Positions 11,513 through 23,310 of a DNA stretch of 64,000 nucleotides are shown here, in pieces. Each line of letters starts with the position of its first letter. Position 1 is the first letter of the stretch. The notes below the pieces were generated by a model, which had not been told where the DNA came from, did no database searches, and saw only the letters and a program-made list of their open reading frames with translations. The DNA comes from Hemileia vastatrix (Eukaryota > Basidiomycota > Pucciniomycetes > Pucciniales > Zaghouaniaceae), in assembly GCA_030280995.1 (NCBI GenBank), contig JASXTE010000014.1:6028156-6092155 (forward strand), read 5' to 3'. A program made the position numbers and the translations under genes.

Positions 11513-13892
11513 TTAGTTGGGTACTATATGGCCTTGGGCGGCAATGGACTTTTGCAAATCCTTGAGTAACTCAATTTGCTGATCATAATTCAATGAAGAT
11601 GCGATAATTTCCAATACAGTGCCAACGGTCATGTGCTGCTCACGGACCATTGAACTATAGTAGAAGTATGTGAATAACCCCATTAGAAATCTAAAAGAGA
11701 AAAACTCATCAGGTCAGCAAGAGAGATCAATCAAGGGCGAATATCAAAATAGTTTGAACCACTTACTGGCAATCAAACCGATCAGTTAAACCACCATGGC
11801 CTGGAATAGTGTCACTGAAATCCTTGATGTTAAATGCCCTTTTAAATCCAGAAGCAAAAAAGCCTCCAAACGGAGCCACAAGACCGGCAAAGGTTCCGAG
11901 GACGAGACAATGCAATTGAAATGGAGTCCACCAGATTTGCTGCACAGAAATCTTGAAGATGGAGAGTACACTGGTGACCAACGGATCTGGCAACTTGAAA
12001 GATCGCCATATAAACACATTATTAGGCTTGCATTGAACATTAGAAAATGCAGTGATTCCCAGATCTCGAACAGGACAGATCATGTAATTCCATCCCATAA
12101 AAAAAGAACCCCACTGCTCAAAATAAATCAGCGACTAGAGCTAAAAATGACATTAAAAATATACACATACCAAGACAGCGAAGAGAACTGTAGCAAAATA
12201 ACCACCAATAAACCCTTCAACTGTTTTCTTTGGGCTAAGTTTAATCAGCTGGTGACGGCCAAAAAGCATTCCTTCATACCGAAATTAATGAATAAATAAA
12301 AGCGGATTGTGAGGCTGACATTCGATCATTACTGATCAGTCAAAGAACACGACAAACCAAATACATAAGCCGCAATATCATTCATGATTACCAAACTAGC
12401 AGGTACCCAGAACCATATAAGGCCTTCTAATATATTGTTGACCATGAATTGACCAGACGCAACAATCAATAACAAACTCATATGAATCCATGAAAATAAT
12501 CCAAACTGCCTTCGGAGATGACCTCGGTCCAAATTCGCTACAAAGGCCAAGAAGCCGATGAGGTAAAGAAGCAAACTAATGAATCGATGATGTCTCGCAA
12601 AAGGAAGAAGATACGCATCGATGAAGACAATATGTTTAAAATAATAAATAATTGATTCTCCATAAAGGAAATAGTTGGCAGTACAAAAAAAATACCTGGA
12701 AAAGATATGAAATCAAGATAAAGGCCTATCGAGAGCCCTAAGCACCAAAAACGAAAAAAAGAAAGAAAAGAAATACCAGCTCATCACTTTGCTCCATTTT
12801 TCTTTATCTCCATTCTTAATTTTTTTCCTTTCTCCCCTGATGGAAGTGTGTACTTGGACTGAATCGCCCGATGGCACATTTGCAGAGTTGGTTTGGCTCT
12901 TGGCATTATCACGAGCGACCTTATAGCCAACATCGAAGAGGTTTGTAACCTCTCTGAAGACGGAAAATTGAAGAACAAAAACCAAAACTATAAGATAAAC
13001 ATGGCCCAACATCATCAAACCTGAAGAGAACAAGAATATGAAAATAGCAACAACCCATTTGGTCAGAAATAAAATTCCACTGTTCAATGGTAAGAGTAGG
13101 TTGCTAAAAATTCAGGCACATACTAATAAACCCTGAAACCATAATCAAACTCCAAAAGACTCTTGTCACCACACTCTGCCACTTTTTGCCAGGCTCATGG
13201 TCACTTCCATAGTTCTGTGGAGGGGTGTCTTGGATGGCAAAATGGGTATTTCCAAGTTTTTTATGAGCCTTTAAATGATGAGATGGGTTGGAGAGTGGCG
13301 ATCCGAAAGAGGCTCCATTTGTACGTGTTACAGTTGAAGGCCGAATGGTATCGGCAGTGTCTGGGGCTTCTACTCCGGGGCGAAGAGATGCAGAATCAGA
13401 AATTACATTATTGGCAAGCGATTTAGCGTTTGTAGCTGGGGCCTGCTTAATTTTCAGCGGCATTTGGGATGAGATAGAGGTCACCTGGAGAGGAAGTTCC
13501 ACGTTAGAGTTGATAGGAGTGTCTTTGTCCCCGAGCGAGTCATGATCCTCGTCAAAATCAGCCATGTTAGCCGAGCTTTCTGAGCTACTTTGAGCACTAA
13601 GCGAGGTAGAGCTTAAGGGGGTCTCTGTAGCTGAAGGAGAATGGTGGGAGATGAGGGGCTTTGTGGACAAAGATGGCGGAATGCGTTCTGGCTGAGGAGA
13701 AGGAGTCGAATCACGATCCTCGTCTACAGCCAACTTGGCCGTCAGCTTGCGGGCTCTGTCTTTTGCACGCTGTCTTGCTTTGCTCTTTTTCTTGAGCGCA
13801 GAGGGAGATGATTTTTGAGGGGTCTGAAAGTCATCATCTTGGTCTGAATAAGTGTTTTCAACCGCCACTGTTGCCGCAATCCCATCAGCCAT
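11513..13892 (-). CDS. CDS1: Phosphatidate cytidylyltransferase (CDP-diacylglycerol synthase), six exons
   Basis: This integral membrane enzyme makes CDP-diacylglycerol from CTP and phosphatidic acid for phosphatidylinositol, phosphatidylserine and cardiolipin synthesis, normally in the endoplasmic reticulum. Exons on the minus strand: 13892-13124, 13020-12777, 12695-12358, 12271-12171, 12113-11767 and 11690-11513. The introns are 103, 81, 86, 57 and 76 bases, all GT-AG. Together the exons give 658 codons without a break. Residues 1 to about 240 are a Ser/Thr-rich, charged, probably disordered extension. The rest is hydrophobic with many membrane segments. Diagnostic blocks are [22 protein letters not shown] and the family signature [18 protein letters not shown] ahead of [13 protein letters not shown]. 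Yeast Cds1 is about 457 residues, so the length difference is the N-terminal extension. The start chosen is the first ATG of the open first exon. Base composition is clearly richer in G+C than the surrounding transposons. Confidence 0.95.
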
Positions 13893-15728
13893 GGCACCGA
13901 GATCGAGAGCAAGAAATCAAGTGTCAGTAAATCTCTGAATATTCATCACAAAGATGGAAATTTCCACTCAAGATCAAAAGTCTTACACGCTGCAAAAGCA
14001 CCTGGAGAGGCGACGGAAGGCGTTGAGTGGCGGACCATCGCTGGAAGTCTCCGCCGGTGCGTCGCCCCGAGCCGTTGCGGAGCCAAAAAGCGCTCACATT
14101 GCATAGCTCACAATTTGCATACACACTTGTTACAGCAGCTACCCTTCTTGCTGGGTACTCATACGCAGACTTAGGCTTAAGCTTAGAAGGCGAAGAGGCA
14201 GGAAATAAGTAACTCTGGCTAAAAATGCTGGGGATGGTGTGGTGTGATTCCTGGCCCAGCGTGCAAACATCCGAGCAGTTAAAACTCACGAAATTTTGAA
14301 ATCCACAGCTGTCTGCATGCTGTGTGAAATATCATGAAAAGGCTGCAAGATGACAGGCTGAAAAACACAGATGCACCATTATCAAGCCCAGTGGTGAAGG
14401 TCTAACAAAGATTGGAATTATCCAGGATTAAGGCACTGGGGACAAATTCTTGTCATGTTTGTGGTCCAGGTTACAAATTTCTGGTTTGAAATATGCCCGA
14501 CTTCAAGATGCTATGTTATGTTTTATTGTAGGTTGTGAGATCCCACTTTCAGAACAGGACTTTCCAACCTGCTGCAGCAACATCCAAAAAGTGTAAAACA
14601 AAATCAAGCAAAATGATTTTTTTTGACAGGTGATGATTAAGCCGCAGATCCTTTTTGACAGGTGTATGGAATTTTTTGTAGTGGGGAGATTGATTTCCCC
14701 CCATTTTCGCTCCATTTTTTCCACCTCATCCTCCAATTTGTTCATCCCCTTACCATTGTAATGAAAGTAGCCAAATGGGACAAAAATGGGTGAAATCGAT
14801 CCCCCCTTCAACAGCTAAAAATTCCATGAATCTGTCAAAAAAGATCAGCAGCTCAATCTTCGGCTGTCAAAAAAAAACTTCAATTGTCTTGATTTTGTTG
14901 CAAGCATTTTGGAAGTAGATTTATACAAACATCAATTCATTTTTGCAATGGTGTGTGGAGAAACTTTAAGTTAATGCTAAATTGGAAAAGCTTATGGGTC
15001 CTTGCATGTTTCTAGGCTTCCCACCCCCCCCTGAAAATGGCTATACAGTTTAGCTGACCTGCTATATCTGATTGATCAGTCTGGTATGGTAACCTTTAGA
15101 AATTTTTATTAGTGATTTTAGTGGTTATATAGTTTTTTATGGCTCTATTATTTGTTTCATTTAAAATTTAATGGATAAGTGGGGATTTTATGGATTCAAG
15201 TTGTACTTTGGGAGTCCTCTTGAGGTTCTTGTATTATTACTTTGTTATTATTCAATTTTTTCTTATTTTGTTTCAAATGTTTTTCATCAAATTCCATCTT
15301 TTTATTTGGGTTTTTATGACTTTAACTAGATATGTGGAAATTGATATGGCTTCTAGAAGGCTTTTAATAGTAATGATAGGATCTTACTGAGGCCTAAAAT
15401 CATTAAAACTGTCCATTTTATTCTTTTATTGTTTTTAAATATTTTTTATTGACTTATTTGGAGTAAAACCCGCATAAACAGGTGTAAGGGGCAGTCATTT
15501 TGGCTAGTAAAGTCCGAATGAGTGTCTAAAATAGTTCAACTTGTGGTTCTCAATAATTTTTTATTGATTGAAACAATGTTGGTTTGTTATTGATGGATTT
15601 TTGAACCAGGGGGAGTTGTTATCATCTGAGAAACTAATGTTAGAAAATGATGGAATGTGATTCTTTAGTATTATTTTAATATTCCAAAGGGGAATATGAG
15701 ATGGGAAAAAAGTAAGTGAATGATCAAA
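13893..15728. other. Upstream region of the lipid gene and unassigned spacer
   Basis: The first 400 bases (to about 14290) are relatively G+C-rich and open in two frames, but no ATG-initiated frame or known motif is seen. They are best read as promoter and 5' leader of the minus-strand cytidylyltransferase gene. From 14300 to 15728 I see nothing with coding or repeat structure. Confidence 0.45.
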
Positions 15729-15731
15729 TGT

Positions 15732-15860
15732 CACCACACAATATTTGGGGGGGGGGGACTTGCTAGCAAGTCCTCAACTTAAACTTAGATTGAACTTAGA
15801 TAAAATTCAGCCTCAACTCATGCTGAGCAGGTACTGGATTGGGATTGAATGCCAGCTTTA
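15732..15860 (+). mobile_element. CACTACACAAT-type MITE, truncated copy
   Basis: It begins CACCACACAATATTTGG, then a G run and GGACTTGCTAGCAAGTCCTC, as in the complete copies at 19138-19376 and 20701-20950. Similarity fades after about 130 bases and no right end is present. Confidence 0.65.
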
Positions 15861-17195
15861 ACTCCTTTAAAAATGTAATTGAATCTCTTCTAATAATTAC
15901 TGAGGGTGAAATGAAACAATTTTAAATTTAAATGAAATTAATTCAGCAATTAATATAAAAAAAGAACATTATTATCACATATTTTTAATTAAGTCTTCAA
16001 ATTTATATTTCAAGATGGAACTGGAAACCTGCTTAAAAATTCTGATTTTACAAATATTTCTTTTATTCTATTTGAAATTTTTTAAATAATTTATTGAAAA
16101 ATTTTAAACATGATGATTAACCATCTGATAATGAAGAAAATCATTTACCAGCATTTTCCACTTTATGATTTTCAGAAAAAGCATATACATTGATGATTTT
16201 TAGATCCATTTTATGATATTTCAAGAATATGAAACATTATTTTAAATGTAAGAAGTGTCAAATTTGATATATGTTTGCAAACTTGTACTCAGTATGTAAA
16301 TTAAAATCAATAATGCATATAAATGATGAAAGTGATAATGAATATTCATACTTAAAATGAATTTGGGGGTCTCAAACATTACCAAATACATCACAAAAAC
16401 ATGCCACAAAAAAGGTACCAAACCTGCCATCGAAAAATGAAATACACCTTCCCTGGACAAGTGTATTTCAACAGCATATTTTTCCCTCAAAATGTCTTCT
16501 TTTGGGTCAAACAAGTCATCCAAACACTTCCCTTCATCATCATCATTAGTCAGCTCTAGGTACAAAAGCTCCAACACCTAGATTTTTTTTCACCTAATCC
16601 TTAAGGGCTTATTCATATGAGCAAGGCATATGACTTACCAGAACTTAATAAATCCCATAATCATACACTTACCCTTAATTTTTACCACTCTTCACTAACA
16701 TAACATGCCACTTTCAGTCCACCATCAATGAACAGTTCACCTTTATACATAGCAAAGCACTCATTTTGAGGGCCTAGCTTAACTAATTCACAATTTTGTT
16801 TTTTGTGTAATAATTTTTTCAAATGACATTCCCCAGTTTCTCAGTTTCATTTGCTTTGGTTCAGCTCCCAGACTTGAAATTGCATAACATTTGCAAATGC
16901 ATAACATTTCTAAGATTCTATCTCACTAAGATATTTCATCTTCTCTTCATCTCTAACTTCTATCATTCATTGTTGGTTCTGATACTTCTCACTTCACAGC
17001 AATCAAAGTAAGTCACTTTCTCATTTTTTTAATTTAATTTCTAATTGAAATGTCTTTTTTCTTGTCTATTTTTTTTTGTTTCTTATTTTTATCATCTTTT
17101 TTTTTTAGATTGCTGATTTATCTGTTCTTGTTTCCATTCCCCCCCTTTTTTTTCCCTTTTTTCTCATTCTCTATCATTTTTATTCTTGATTTATT
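15861..17195. other. AT-rich stretch without recognised gene
   Basis: A minus-strand open frame (16577-16242) shows no family motif. The part 16800-17195 is pyrimidine-rich and resembles the leader region ahead of Myb/SANT-like genes in this window. Confidence 0.35.
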
Positions 17196-17214
17196 AGGGA
17201 GTGTCAGTTATGGC

Positions 17215-17245
17215 AAATCTGCACTTAACTTAAGTGCAGATTTCA
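17215..17245. repeat. Short perfect palindrome
   Basis: AAATCTGCACTTAA is followed after one base by its exact reverse complement. It lies just inside an AGGGAGTGTCAGTTATG start (about 17198, after ATT), which may be the terminal repeat of the element carrying the Myb/SANT-like copy downstream. Confidence 0.6.
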
Positions 17246-17559
17246 AACCAAATTAGCACTGAAATTTGGCAAAAAATTCACTTATTTCTAAAATGGGTGT
17301 CAGTTATGATTTCAAATCAGCACTTTTTTCCCAATTTTTTTTCACAACCACATTTTGGCCATATCATCCCTTTCTTTCCCACCCCATCCCTGTCACATGA
17401 GACATGCAGACTTCTATCCCCTCATAAGTCCTTGGCACACACTCCTCACTGAGATTTGAAACATTTTATTGCAACATTATAACCAGGCATGTTTTATCCT
17501 TCTTTTATTATATATTTTCAACATCTTAAACTCACTTATTGTAACATACCAGTTTCATA

Positions 17560-18917
17560 ATGCCTCCCAGAGAACCCAACACTCAAAAGGCAACTCAAAA
17601 AAATGCTACATCACAAAGGTCTTACCATAATGCAAGCCCCTCACTGGAGAAATCAAATTCTGGACAGCTAAAAAAGGAAGATTATCTCATCATCATCCAC
17701 TTCCTCAAAATTAAATCAAATTATGATGTGTGTTTTGGAAGTGAGAAGTCCACCCAAATTGGATGTCCACCTTCATCAAAAGTCAATGGCTTCTTGTTAA
17801 TGGAAAATTAAGTAAAAAAGGAGACAAAAGTATGAATTGACATCAATCCTAGGCAAATGAAGGAGAGATTCAAAAGTTATCAATACAAATATAAAAAGGC
17901 TCATTTTACTTCCACTTCCACTTGCTTTGGTATTGATGATGATGATTTAGAGATTGGAATCACTACTGTTTCTGAAAAGCTCAATGTCATGTGTCCTTTC
18001 TATGAGGAAATGGATAATCTTTTTAGTCCCAAGTTGATTTCAACCCTTGGTTAATACACAATACTACTAAGGATATGCCCTCTGAATCTTGACAAGCCAA
18101 TAATCCTCCCAACACACCTGAAATTCAAGGACATCAATCCTCTCCAGCTTCTAACCATAGATCACCTGAAGATGAACCCAACTATCAAGAAGAAAAATTA
18201 TTTAGGAGTATATCTGAGTCCTCAGAGCCCCAAAATTTTAATGTATTTTTACTTTCTCTTTTTTCTTCCATTCTTTGCTAAATTGCTCATTCTTTCTTTT
18301 CCAGTATCTTCTTACTCAAACTTAAGTTTTTAAAAAGAATAACAATCCCAGGAATGACAATCCTGCTTTAAAAGATGCTTTTGATGAACTTCCTGAACCC
18401 TATATCTCAAACTCAAACTAAAGCATTGGGCTTCACCTTCAATGAACTTGAACTATCTTTTAAAATGTAGTAGTGCTTCAACCACCTGTTTTTCCTCTGT
18501 TGATGATTATTTTGATAAAAAAGATATAAGTAAGATTCAGTCACTATATATCTTCTTCAATAACATATTTATTTTTTTCTATTCAACTTTCTCAGCAACA
18601 TCCTCTATTGTAAAAAATTCCCTTGACTTTGATAAGATAAAGTTTGATCATATGCTAATGAAAGATGAACAATCTTTAGATTTGGAGGAAAATTTGTTTT
18701 TGCTTCAATCAAATTTTGAAAAGGCTGAATTTGAAGCAGAGGAGATGGAAAGAGCTCACCTTTTCTTGGAGAAAACAAAAGACCATAAATTTCAAATAGA
18801 AATGGCCAGTCATGAATTAAAAAAACAAGAAAGTTTAAAAAAAATGAATTCATTACAGAATGTATAAAAAATTCCCAATCATATAAGGACATTAAAAAAT
18901 TACTTGACTTTTTAAAT
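17560..18917 (+). pseudogene. Myb/SANT-like DNA-binding protein, broken copy
   Basis: It starts with ATG at 17560 (MPPREPNTQK). The Myb/SANT-like region reads LKKEDYLIIIHFLKIKSNYD, SKVNGFLLMEN, then after stops and a gap RFKSYQYKYKKA, GIDDDDLEIGI and MCPFYEEMDNLF (to 18030). A probable intron-rich middle region follows. From 18600 a charged coiled coil reads LDLEENLFLLQSNFEKAEF and onward, ending KNSQSYKDIKKLLDFLN in a shifted frame at 18917. In-frame stops near 17810 and 17835 and frameshifts make it non-functional. It has the same domain order as the minus-strand copy at 7790-9180. In PIF/Harbinger transposons a Myb/SANT protein helps the nuclease reach DNA. I found no DDE nuclease frame next to it. 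Confidence 0.65.
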
Positions 18918-19137
18918 TGATTAATTTTATATTTGGTTAATGGTTGGGGAATGACTTTGATAGTTACTTTTTGTCAGCCAGGCTATATTGAGATTCAATA
19001 AAAATCTTATGTTAAGTTTCAATAAGAAAAAAATTGGATTTAAAATATATACAAATTGAATATTATATAAAAATAAAATTATATAACAAAATTTTTAAAA
19101 TATATTCTTATATTATTTTATTATTATATAAACTGTA

Positions 19138-19376
19138 TACCACACAATATGGGGGGCGGACTGGCTAGCAAGTTCACAACCTTGGACCCAAACTCACCAC
19201 AGATTGAACACACATTGAGCTATTGATGAAGGAACCATACAATCAGGGATGTAAACCACTCAGAAGAACAGTTTTAGGTGGGTGTTCAAGTAGATTTCAG
19301 TATGGGTTCAGTATGAGTTCCATCTGAGTTCAGGTTGAGGACTTGCTAGCAGGTCTACCCCCTACATTGTGTAGTG
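19138..19376 (+). mobile_element. CACTACACAAT-type MITE, complete copy 1
   Basis: 239 bp with imperfect terminal inverted repeats: TACCACACAATATGGGG at the left, and at the right the complement of CACTACACAATGTAGGG, both followed inward by a GCTAGCA(A/G)GT motif. GTA flanks both ends, a 3-bp target duplication. The interior matches the reverse complement of 20701-20950. A 3-bp duplication suggests PIF/Harbinger-type mobilisation. Confidence 0.8.
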
Positions 19377-19745
19377 GTATATACATTTAAATAAAATATA
19401 AAAATATATTCTATAAAAGGGTTGGAATATTCTTTAAGTAATAATATCATCTTATAATGTAATTATTTAATTATTTAATTATATAAATTACAGCATAAGA
19501 ATATTACTTTACAATTACTAGTAATTAAACACTCCTTTTTCTCACAATGGGACCAATAAAATAAAATAAATAAATAAATTAAACAAGTGAAACTTTTATT
19601 CCAAATATAAAATTTTTATTTTAATAAACAGATTTTATTAAAATACTTGGTTAATTACAATAGTTATTATACTAGTAAAAGTAGTTAATTTACTTACTAG
19701 ATATTGGTTTAAGCTATATTAATTAGGTATGAAAAACTTGTATGT

Positions 19746-21080
19746 TGTGGTCTTCCAACATTGGCAGAGGCCTTTGTTGGTCTGTTTGGCGCTGTTTTTG
19801 TATGTCTTAATTGACATTGGTCAAATAATTATATGTTATTTTGGTTTTATTCAGTGAAAATTGGGACTATGGATATATGGGTACTATCATTGGACAGCCC
19901 CAATTTTTTTTCTATATTTTATGTCTTGTTGAAATTTTTTGTATTCTAAGGTTTAAGGGGTCATTTCCTCATTTTTCATTTCTAAAAGATAGCTGTTTAA
20001 GTTTGTTTTTTGGGTTTACGGGCTAACTTTAAGTATTAGGTTTAAGTTCTTATTACCATTAAGTAGAGCTAATTTTGCTCTATATTTTACGTCTCAATGT
20101 TGTCATAGCTTAATTTTGTGTTTTAAGGGTTTTAGTAGTGGTGGTGGATTTTTCTAAGTATTTTGGGCTTTATTGGAGGTTTTTGGTGGTTTTCTGGCTT
20201 CAGGGAGGTCTGGCTGCTTCTAGTCAGGCCGCCCGCCTTGGTTATAGAAGGCTGGGAAGTGTTTCTAGAGGGTTTTTATTCAATTTGGCTGCCAAAAGTG
20301 CCAAATTTGTTGCTGTGCATGGATTTTCTAGAGGGTGGTCTGTGTGTACATACAAAAGAAGATAGATTGGGGAAACCTTAATTATCATACATTCATCCAG
20401 TGGATATATCATTTTTTCTTGCTCAGTTTTCATTGTTTTTTGGTCACAATTGGCTGTGTTTGTTGCAAGGTTAGTTCTTCATTTAACTCAACTTTGGCAA
20501 CTGTTTTCTCTGGTGTAGCTTTGCAACCTGCATCAAGTATTATTGCTGTTTTCTGTGCAACAAGTGCACAGTGTTTTGTTTTTTCTGGTGAGGATCTTTC
20601 TGCATTTCAGGTTCCTGGTTCTTTGGTTCTCAGTGGTCTGCTATTGGCTACTGTCTTGACTTGTTAAGCAGTCAAGAAGTGTGTTGGAAGGGTTATAGTA
20701 CACTACACAATATAGGGGGTGGACTTGCTAGAAAGTCCTCAGCCTGAACTCAGATGGAACTCAGACTGGACTCATACTGAACCTATACTGAACTCTACAT
20801 GAACACCCACATAAAACTGTTCTGATGAGTGGTGTTCATCCCTGATTGTATAGTTCCTTTATCAATAGCTCAATACGTGTTCAATCTGTGTTGAGTTTGG
20901 ATCCATGATTGCAGACTTGCTAGAAAGTATGCTTCCCATATTGTGTGGTGGTAACAGTCTCTAATTGCTGTAGAAAATAAATCTCACCTGGTATTTCTCA
21001 AAGGGACAGGGGTTTTTCTCTCCAGTTGTACTTCAACTGCCTTGTTCAAGGACATAGCTAGTACTATAGGATTGTCTAAA
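19746..21080 (+). repeat. Family A 5' LTR
   Basis: It begins TGTGGTCTTCCAACATT and ends GGATTGTCTAAA, where the other copies end in CTACA. Removing the 250-bp MITE leaves about 1085 bp, like the copies at 42759-44792 and 58783-59837. It contains the unusual G+C-rich word GGCCGCCCGCC in otherwise AT-rich sequence (about 20228). Open frames inside it (for example 20138-20365) are LTR sequence and are broken in other copies. Confidence 0.85.
20701..20950 (-). mobile_element. CACTACACAAT-type MITE, complete copy 2
   Basis: 250 bp with ends CACTACACAAT and ATTGTGTGGTG, flanked by GTA on both sides. The same LTR position in two other family A LTRs (near 44660 and 59705) reads ATAGTAACAGTCTC or ATTGTAACAGTCTC without it. 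These are true empty sites and prove the 3-bp duplication. Relative to 19138-19376 it lies in the opposite orientation. Confidence 0.9.
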
Positions 21081-21110
21081 TTTCTGGCGCCCAAATTGAA
21101 GTGAGGATTT
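21081..21110 (+). promoter_or_regulatory. Primer binding site of family A
   Basis: Directly after the LTR lies TTTCTGGCGCCCAAA. The equivalent site of the third copy (59838) reads TTTCTGGTGCCCAAAG. The TGG start four bases after the LTR end fits pairing with the CCA end of a tRNA. I did not assign the tRNA. Confidence 0.6.
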
Positions 21111-21187
21111 GTTAGCTTTTTGGACTTTCTGTTACTTTTGGACTCTCTTCTGTGGTTGGAGATTGGTTTTCTGGAATATATTGGACC

Positions 21188-23310
21188 ATGGCTTCTGGAC
21201 CCTCTTTCTCTAGTGGTGGTAGTGGCACTGTTGGTGCTGCTGAGGATGGTAATCCTCCTGTTTCTGTTAGGCTTTCTGTCATGATCAATTCCTGGAAGGG
21301 GCCTATGTTTTTGGGGGAGGATTTAAAGTTGTTTCTGGAGCTGTTTGAGGCTTCTGGGAATGTGGATGGTGCTTCTCACTTTGATATGGTGAAGAAAGTC
21401 ATCTTCTACATTGGTGATAGGGCTCTAATGAAGGAAGTGGCTGCTATGGATGGATTTAGCATGAAAGATTGGAAAAAGTTGTGTCTGCAGATGACAGACA
21501 GGTGGGGATCCAGGTACACTATGGTGGATCTCAATATGATTGCAAGTGAATGGCAATATTATGGAGGTTTTGAAAACCTCCATACTTATAGGAAGTTTCT
21601 GGCTTAGTTGGAGCCAGTGGTGGATTATTTGGTGGATATGCAGGAGTTGGAGAGCACTGACTCTGCAAGTGATATTTTCTGGTCTGCTCTGGCCAGGAAT
21701 GTCAGAATTGATGTGCTGAAGGAGTTGGAAAGGAAGGATCAGATAAAGATTCTTCCTAATGGGAATCAGAAGTTGCCTGCTATTTCTGTGGTGAAGGAGT
21801 TTGTGAAGGCTCATCTGAAACTTTTGGCAATGGATTCTTGTCAAGAAGCTAGCATCAAGTATTTTAGCAAGTTCAGAGAGGCTTTTGCTGAATATGTGGA
21901 GGAATCTAGGAAGAAAGAAATTTTAAACAAGGGGAAGGCTCCTGAGAAGCCTAAAGAGGTTGATCCAGTAGTGGAGCAGTTGGCTGATCTGACAAAACAA
22001 CTATATCATTTTGTTCAGGAAGCTCAGAGGGCCAACAAGGCTCCTTCTCAGCCTAGATATTTTGATAGGAGGGTTGGTAGGAGTGATCATTGGGTCTGAT
22101 CTTATTGCAGCAGGAAGGGCCACAAGTCCAATGATTGTTTGTACTGAATAGGTATGTGTCCGAAGGGAAGGTAGAATTTGATGAGAAAGTGTTCAAGTTC
22201 CCAGAAGGTTCTTTGTGAAGCCTAATGATGGTCAGGCTCCAGTGGACTTGGTGTGTAGGAGACATTATCTCAACTCAAGGAGGCCAAGATTTGAAGAGTT
22301 GCCTAATGAGGCTTCTTCTTCTGGTAAATGTGGAGACAATGGCAAGGGCAAAGGAAAGGAGGCTAATAGAGTCTCATCTACATTTTCCTTTGGTGGTTTG
22401 GAGTTGTATTCTTGTGGTGGAAAGTCAAGTGTGTAATGCTTGGCTGGTGTTTATGATGTGGAAGCAGGAAAGGTGGGAAGGCCTAAGAACAGTGCTCAGG
22501 ATCAACCAAAGACTAATGCTTCAAAGGTAGATCCTAAGCTGAGTGCAGCTAGGAGGAGGTACAGCAAAGAGGAGTTGTATAAAATGCAGAAGGGTATGGC
22601 AGATATGGGCCCCCCTGGTTTTGGAGCATTGGACATGAATGGTGAGCCAATGCATATGGATGTTGATTCTGATTCTGAGGAGGATGTCCCTTTAGCTTCA
22701 TTGCCAAAGTCTTCTGGAGTTAGAGGTTCTGGTGAGGGATCTGGTTTGATTCCTGTTGATGGTAAATCTGTTGGTGTTTCTGGTCCTCAAGAATCTTCTA
22801 GGACCAAGGTAGTGAAGCAAAAAGCTCACTTTGAGAGGCCAGTGGTTTATGGCCAAGTTAATGTTATGGACTCTGTCCTGGAAAGGATGAATCAGGGTCA
22901 GGTTTTCCTTACTTATGGGGAGTTGTATGCTATCAGTCCTGTTTTGGATGATAGGCAGAAAAAGTTGTTGGCCAGGAGAAGGGTTTCTTCTAGGGAGGTA
23001 GAATACATTTGTGATTCTTCTGAAAAATTTGGAGAGGGGTTGGAAACTCATTTTTCTGCACCTCTGGATTATGTCAATTTCACTCTGAATGGCATGGAGG
23101 CTAGGGCATTGGTAGATTCAGGTTCTCAGATTAACCTGATTTCTTTTTTTTGAGGCTACTCATCTAGGCCTCCCCATTAAGACAGGTATTGGTTGAAATT
23201 TGAGAGGGATTGGTGGCCATGTCACTGAATTGGTTGGAAAATCTTAGTTTGTGAAGTTAGATGTTGGTGGGGCCTCAGGGAAGGTTCATTTTTATATTTC
23301 CAAAGGTTTC
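21188..23310 (+). pseudogene. Family A gag and protease, broken
   Basis: The likely start is ATG at 21188 (MASGPSFSSGG). The capsid-like part contains DRWGSRYTMVDLNMIASEW and the block LEPVVDYLVDMQELE. A degenerate zinc knuckle SYCSRKGHKSNDC follows near 22105. After a Lys/Gly-rich linker and an acidic Ser/Pro-rich stretch, an aspartic protease appears with ARALVDSGSQINLIS (about 23098-23145), which holds the catalytic Asp-Ser-Gly. Stops at 21605, 22097 and 23151 and frameshifts near 22140 and 22437 break it. The copy at 59945-61910 is closely similar and broken at other sites, so the ancestral gene was continuous. The segment 23217-23305 is repeated after element B at 31719-31810. Confidence 0.8.

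Noticed and set aside
13924..14289. Open frames on both strands upstream of the cytidylyltransferase gene
   Set aside because: The minus frame has no internal ATG and the plus frame starts only with GTG right after a stop. No motif is seen. The open frames follow from local G+C richness of a promoter or leader.
14503..14811. Minus-strand frame of 102 codons (LEDEVEKMERKWGEINLP part)
   Set aside because: No start context, splice partner or family resemblance was found, and it lies in unstructured spacer.
16242..16577. Minus-strand frame of 111 codons with an acidic start (LTNDDDEGKCLDDLFDPKED)
   Set aside because: It lies head-to-head with the Myb/SANT-like copy, where a Harbinger nuclease could be expected. 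No DDE block, helix-turn-helix or continuation exon could be read, so I do not call a gene.
20138..20667. 75-110 codon frames within the family A LTR (also 43149-43481)
   Set aside because: They are LTR sequence, the third LTR copy (59160-59540) breaks them, and they match no known protein. Similarity between copies is explained by the repeat itself.
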